Assembly (NCBI GenBank): GCA_003499325.1
Contig: DNIP01000136.1
Coordinates: forward strand, 1 to 9,716
Length of the DNA stretch: 9,716 nucleotides
Direction: 5' to 3'
Source of the DNA: Oscillospiraceae bacterium
Lineage (GTDB): Bacteria > Bacillota > Clostridia > Oscillospirales > Acutalibacteraceae
Part shown: positions 6,372 through 9,716 of the stretch, one piece after another
Layout: every line of letters starts with the position of its first letter
How positions within the stretch are numbered: position 1 is the stretch's first letter
The notes under the pieces: model-generated
What the model was told of the DNA's origin: nothing
The model's database searches: none
The model's input: only the letters and a program-made list of their open reading frames with translations
Made by a program: the position numbers and the translations under genes

Positions 6372-7169
6372 ATGAATATCCTGATAGCAGACGACGAAAT
6401 GAGCATGCGGTACGATCTGAAATTTTCCGTAGAAAGAGTGGCTCCGTCAGAAGATAACGTATTCTTTTTTGCGCAGAACTACGATACTGCCGTAGAGCAG
6501 TTGAAACAGAATAAGATAGACGTTGCGTTTTTGGATATCAATATGCCCGGCAAAAACGGACTGGAGCTTGCGCGGGCGATCAAGAGCCTTGCTCCCGATA
6601 TCAATATCATCATGGTCACCGCATACAGGGAGTACGCGCTGGACGCTCTGCAGCTCTATGTCAGCGCCTATTTGCTCAAGCCTGTCGATGATGACGAGCT
6701 CAGAGAAGCCCTCAAGAACCTCCGTAACCCGCTTGACGCGCCGCAAAACAGCACAGATAAGCTGACCGTAAAATGCTTCGGGAATTTTGAGGTGTTCATC
6801 GGCGGTAAGAAGCTCAGGTTTTCGCGCCAGAAGGGAAAGGAGCTGTTCGCGTATCTGATATGCCTGAAAGGGACTTCTGCCACCAGAGGCGAGATATGCG
6901 CCAATCTTTTTGAGGGAAGCAATGAAAAACAGGGCTTTGAACACTTGAAGAAGGCTGTCCAGTCTCTCAAAAAGGATTTCTCCAAATATCGGCTTGAGGA
7001 TGTTCTCGAGCACAGCCGCAACGCCTATTCTGTCAACACCGCTCTGATCCAATGCGATTACTATGATTATCTGGATCGAAAGCAGGGAACCAAAAGCCTG
7101 TTCAGAGGCGAGTTTCTCAATCAGTACAGCTGGGCGGAGACCTATATTTATCATCTTGAAAACTATTGA
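6372..7169 (+). CDS. Response regulator with SARP-like DNA-binding domain
   Basis: Partner of the kinase, 265 aa. The receiver domain (about 1-118) has acidic residues D7 and D8, phosphoacceptor D55 in FLDINMPG, T83 in MVTAYREYA and K103 in YLLKPVD. A Pro/Ser/Thr linker follows. The output domain (about 131-230) opens with VKCFGNFEVFIGGKKLRFSR and RQKGKELFAYLI, the pattern of SARP/OmpR-type winged helices. The C-terminal CDYYDYLDRK and FLNQYSWAE resemble the start of a BTAD-like segment, which is too short to be a full one. PF06580-type kinases more often pair with LytTR or AraC-type regulators, so this combination is less usual. ATG 6372 was preferred to ATG 6366 because GGAG (6359-6362) lies only 3 nt before 6366 but 9 nt before 6372. 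The gene is in an operon with the kinase. The best candidate target is the direct repeat at 7221-7241. Confidence 0.9.
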   Translation: MNILIADDEMSMRYDLKFSVERVAPSEDNVFFFAQNYDTAVEQLKQNKIDVAFLDINMPGKNGLELARAIKSLAPDINIIMVTAYREYALDALQLYVSAYLLKPVDDDELREALKNLRNPLDAPQNSTDKLTVKCFGNFEVFIGGKKLRFSRQKGKELFAYLICLKGTSATRGEICANLFEGSNEKQGFEHLKKAVQSLKKDFSKYRLEDVLEHSRNAYSVNTALIQCDYYDYLDRKQGTKSLFRGEFLNQYSWAETYIYHLENY

Positions 7170-7220
7170 TATGCTACGGTAAAACAAAGTTTTTAAAGAA
7201 TACTCTGAAAATGAAAAAAT

Positions 7221-7241
7221 TTGTCCCCCTATTGTCCCCCT
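7221..7241 (+). promoter_or_regulatory. Direct-repeat activator site upstream of the 799-aa protein gene
   Basis: TTGTCCCCCT occurs at 7221-7230 and again at 7232-7241, a perfect 10-bp repeat with 11-bp period, one helical turn. A -10-like TATGAT begins 8 nt after the second copy. SARP and OmpR/PhoB-type activators typically bind direct repeats of about 11-bp period placed this close to the -10, and such a regulator is encoded directly upstream. The link to that regulator is inference. Confidence 0.6.
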
Positions 7242-7249
7242 TCTTATGT

Positions 7250-7255
7250 TATGAT
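7250..7255 (+). promoter_or_regulatory. Candidate -10 box of the 799-aa protein gene
   Basis: TATGAT (5 of 6 to consensus) would start RNA near 7262. At the right distance upstream there is no -35 hexamer, only the C-rich repeat, as expected for an activator-dependent promoter. An alternative is TTGTCC (7221) with TATGTT (7245-7250) and an 18-nt spacer. Confidence 0.45.
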
Positions 7256-7297
7256 AGCATTGTAAAATAGTTTTAGTATATAAAACGGAGGTACATC

Positions 7298-9697
7298 ATG
7301 AAGAAATTATTGACGATCATCACCTCGATGCTGCTGTGCATGACCATGCTCGTGCTCTCGCCGGCGCAGGTGGCGGCGTCCGCCGCCGACAGCGTCAAGA
7401 AGTATATCAGCGAGGTCAAGGTAGGTATGGGCGAGACCTCTGAGGAAGCCTCAAAGGAGCTTCTCGAGGAGGGCTACACCATCCTCGCCGACGACAAGGG
7501 CAACTATGCCGACCTCAACGAGGGCGCGGGCGCCAAAAGCCCCCTCAAAGAAGGCCCCAACCAGAAAATCGTCTATCTCGGCTACAAGACCACCGACGAC
7601 GCGAGTGACGCGATCACCGACCTTGCGGTCATGAACATGCAAGGCGGCTACAGCTACGAGGATTACGAGAAGCTGATGCAGAAGCAGATGGATACGCAGA
7701 TCAAGCCATTTGTCAACCGCTTTATCTCTACGCTCAGCGAGTATCGTGAGAACCTGAAAAAGTCGCAGGATTCCGCTAACTACAAGCGCGCGGAATATTA
7801 CAGGAATATGCTCAACAAGCTGACCGACGACGATACCGGCGGCAAGCCGCTGGGCGATCTCTTGGTAAACGAGACCAAGTACGAGATGGGCGACGAGGCC
7901 TACAACGCCCTCTCGGAGGAAGAGAAAAAGGAGCACTGCGACATCCTCACCCTCCTCATGCAGGGCAACGGTCAGTCGGTTCAGCTGATGGAAACGCAGC
8001 TGGCAAAGGCGTCGGATTCCTCCGACGACACATGGCTCGACAGATTCCTCAAAACCGATCTTGACGCGCTGACAAAGAGCGTGAAGGAGGAGAACCCCGG
8101 CTTTACTCCCTCCGAGATCGACCAGGAGCTGGACAAGAGGTATTACGATAGCGCCAAGAAGATCCGCGACAAGTGGAGCGCCTTCAACGAGATCCTGCTC
8201 AACTATGATAACGCGATCGAACAGGTAGATGAGGTCGCTGAGTCGGAAGTAAAAGATGTCAAGCTGAGCGATAACCCGTCCCAAAAAGAAGTCGAAGAAG
8301 TAGTCGTCAACGCATATGAATCTCAGGCGAACTTGGTCCAGCTCAGCACGGCGGCTGAGGATGTCACTGCTCACGACTACCTTGAGGCGACAAAATACGG
8401 CAATGGCACGTTGCTCGAATTCTTCCAGAAGGACGTAACCGAGTTCAACAGCGAGAAGAAGATCCGCGAGCTCTATCCGATCGTAGACGCGCTCTCGGGC
8501 GGACAGCTCGCCGGTCTTGACTTCCTTTCCATCAAGGATATGATCATGATGGCGCTCACGGACGAGAACGGCTATAAAACTACGGATTTGAGTAATGTGG
8601 AGCCGGTTTCGATCTTTCAGGACGTCAACCGTGAGCTTTATGAAAAGGGCGGCGTTGCGCTGACCAACAAGGCGCTGCGTGAAAAGGCGTCGGCACAGCG
8701 AGCAAGCTCTACCTTTGAGCTGAGCAAAACAGGAATCGTGCTTTGGAGCTGCACAGCGGCTACAGCAATCGCGGCAGTAGCTTCAGTAGGCGCGATGAAG
8801 GGACTCAGGTCGAGTGTAGACATGAGACAGATGAATATAGACGCTAAGAACTTAGCAGTACATAGAGAGAATATCGTCAAAGTAAACGCTCAGCTTGAAA
8901 AACCGCAAGGCGACTGGATTGAAGCTATGCTCAATGATAGTAAACTTAATTCTGAGAGTAGGATTAAATCTATAGAGCCCAGATATAATGCTGCAAAAAG
9001 TGCTCTTTTTAAATCCAACATCTGCAAATACCTCTCAGTCGGCTTTACGGTCGCAGCAGCAATATTGGCAGGCATTTCCATCTACACCACCGTCGAAGAG
9101 ATGAAGGCATTTTACAAGGTGGATTTCGTGCCCATCCCCAAATACATCGTTGAAGAAGCGGACATCACCGCCACCAACGAAAAGGGCGAAAAGGTCATGA
9201 TCAAGAACCAGACCGCCTATTACTCGGCCGTCACCTGCAACAGGAAGGACGGCGACTCCGACGTAGAAAAGACGAACCACAAGATTCTGCTCGACCGCGC
9301 CGACCTCAACGGCGACGTCGGCCAGCAGTGGCTCGCGCTCTACAGCGTGAAGTATGTGAACGGATTGCCGATCCTCGCCGATTCCTTAAAGCTCAAGCTC
9401 GGCAAGGGCGGCGCGCCCGAGGGCTACTCTACGGGCATCCATATGTTTGGCGACGAAGCGGTGCAGAACCTGACCGATGAAAAATCCGGCTACTCCTACA
9501 ACGACCCGAACGAGGGCACCTATGTGTTCTTTAAGCGTGATACGGCAAAAACAGCGGCAGGCTCGCTGTTCTCCGGCGGCTCGCTCATTTTGGGCGGATT
9601 GATCGGTCTTGCCGCAGGCGGCTTGCTCACCTTCGCCGTCATTCAGCTGACAAACAAGAAGAAAAAGAAGAAAGCCGAGCAAGCACAATCGAATTAA
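7298..9697 (+). CDS. Large exported membrane protein of unknown function
   Basis: 799 aa; I do not recognise a family with certainty. A signal peptide (1-29, likely cut after VAASA) is followed by a mainly helical, acidic outer region (31-477). TM helices lie at about 478-500, 578-598 and 755-783, with a Lys-rich tail KKKKKK after the last. The positive charges fit a cytoplasmic loop at 501-577, a second outer domain at 599-752 and a cytoplasmic C-terminus. In the N-terminal part, IVYLGYKTTDD (91-101) and DAITDLAVMNM (104-114) have the look of a conserved module, perhaps MABP-like beta-prism; this is a weak guess. There is no catalytic motif, LPXTG or lipobox. GGAGG (7287-7291) lies 6 nt before the ATG. 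DNA for about residues 470-575 is much AT-richer than its flanks. A sensor, transport-accessory or envelope-stress role is possible but unsupported. Probably a target of the adjacent two-component system. Confidence 0.8.
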   Translation: MKKLLTIITSMLLCMTMLVLSPAQVAASAADSVKKYISEVKVGMGETSEEASKELLEEGYTILADDKGNYADLNEGAGAKSPLKEGPNQKIVYLGYKTTDDASDAITDLAVMNMQGGYSYEDYEKLMQKQMDTQIKPFVNRFISTLSEYRENLKKSQDSANYKRAEYYRNMLNKLTDDDTGGKPLGDLLVNETKYEMGDEAYNALSEEEKKEHCDILTLLMQGNGQSVQLMETQLAKASDSSDDTWLDRFLKTDLDALTKSVKEENPGFTPSEIDQELDKRYYDSAKKIRDKWSAFNEILLNYDNAIEQVDEVAESEVKDVKLSDNPSQKEVEEVVVNAYESQANLVQLSTAAEDVTAHDYLEATKYGNGTLLEFFQKDVTEFNSEKKIRELYPIVDALSGGQLAGLDFLSIKDMIMMALTDENGYKTTDLSNVEPVSIFQDVNRELYEKGGVALTNKALREKASAQRASSTFELSKTGIVLWSCTAATAIAAVASVGAMKGLRSSVDMRQMNIDAKNLAVHRENIVKVNAQLEKPQGDWIEAMLNDSKLNSESRIKSIEPRYNAAKSALFKSNICKYLSVGFTVAAAILAGISIYTTVEEMKAFYKVDFVPIPKYIVEEADITATNEKGEKVMIKNQTAYYSAVTCNRKDGDSDVEKTNHKILLDRADLNGDVGQQWLALYSVKYVNGLPILADSLKLKLGKGGAPEGYSTGIHMFGDEAVQNLTDEKSGYSYNDPNEGTYVFFKRDTAKTAAGSLFSGGSLILGGLIGLAAGGLLTFAVIQLTNKKKKKKAEQAQSN

Positions 9698-9716
9698 TAC
9701 TAAGTATCATTAAAAC

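Noticed and set aside
6447..7187. 246-aa minus-strand open frame opposite the response regulator
   Set aside because: Antisense shadow of a gene with intact receiver motifs; no independent coding signal.
7181..7194. AAAAC-AAA-GTTTTT hairpin after the response regulator gene
   Set aside because: Stem too short and AT-rich to be a reliable terminator; the operon may read through or end elsewhere.
7451..8374. 307-aa minus-strand open frame inside the 799-aa gene
   Set aside because: Shadow frame rich in Leu/Val/Gly/Arg caused by codon bias of the sense gene; no RBS or recognisable motif.
1..9716. CRISPR array, tRNA, rRNA, insertion sequence or phage genes
   Set aside because: No regularly spaced repeats, tRNA-like cloverleaf, rRNA sequence, transposase or integrase motif was seen in the window.

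Overview
This window looks like the chromosome of an anaerobic, spore-forming Firmicute of class Clostridia, probably an Oscillospiraceae/Ruminococcus-type gut bacterium. The basis is a forespore sigma factor SigG, Gram-positive ribosome binding sites, no outer-membrane features, moderately GC-rich coding sequence and AT-richer gaps. The genus is an inference.

Left block (1-2230, + strand): rmuC (membrane-anchored coiled-coil protein linked to recombination) is followed 64 bp later by sigG. The gap is highly organised. It holds a close match to a SigG-type promoter and a 17-bp stem-loop that buries the sigG ribosome binding site and runs into a T-tract. RNA arriving from rmuC should therefore be terminated or untranslatable, while RNA started at the SigG promoter lacks the 5' arm of the stem. 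A strong intrinsic terminator closes sigG and may also serve the convergent gene.

Middle (2250-5064): a minus-strand gene encodes a 706-aa exported protein with a helical N-terminal half and a right-handed beta-helix C-terminal half carrying Chlamydia-PMP-like FxxN/GGA[IV] repeats. Upstream is a 694-bp gap without a convincing gene. Its right part (4763-5021) holds a consensus sigma-A promoter, an inverted repeat over the -10, a potentially structured leader and an intrinsic terminator 43 nt before the next start codon. This is an attenuator or riboswitch-like arrangement that I cannot assign to a known family.

Right block (5065-9697, + strand): a two-component system of a multi-TM LytS/YesM-type histidine kinase and a response regulator whose output domain is SARP-like rather than the usual LytTR or AraC type. 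It is followed by a separately promoted 799-aa exported membrane protein of unknown function. The promoter of that gene carries a perfect 10-bp direct repeat with 11-bp period just upstream of a -10 box, the geometry expected for a SARP/OmpR-fold activator. My model is a surface-sensing circuit: regulated leader RNA, then kinase, then SARP-type regulator, then the 799-aa surface protein, and possibly the nearby beta-helix protein. The direct observations are the motifs and repeats; the wiring is inference.
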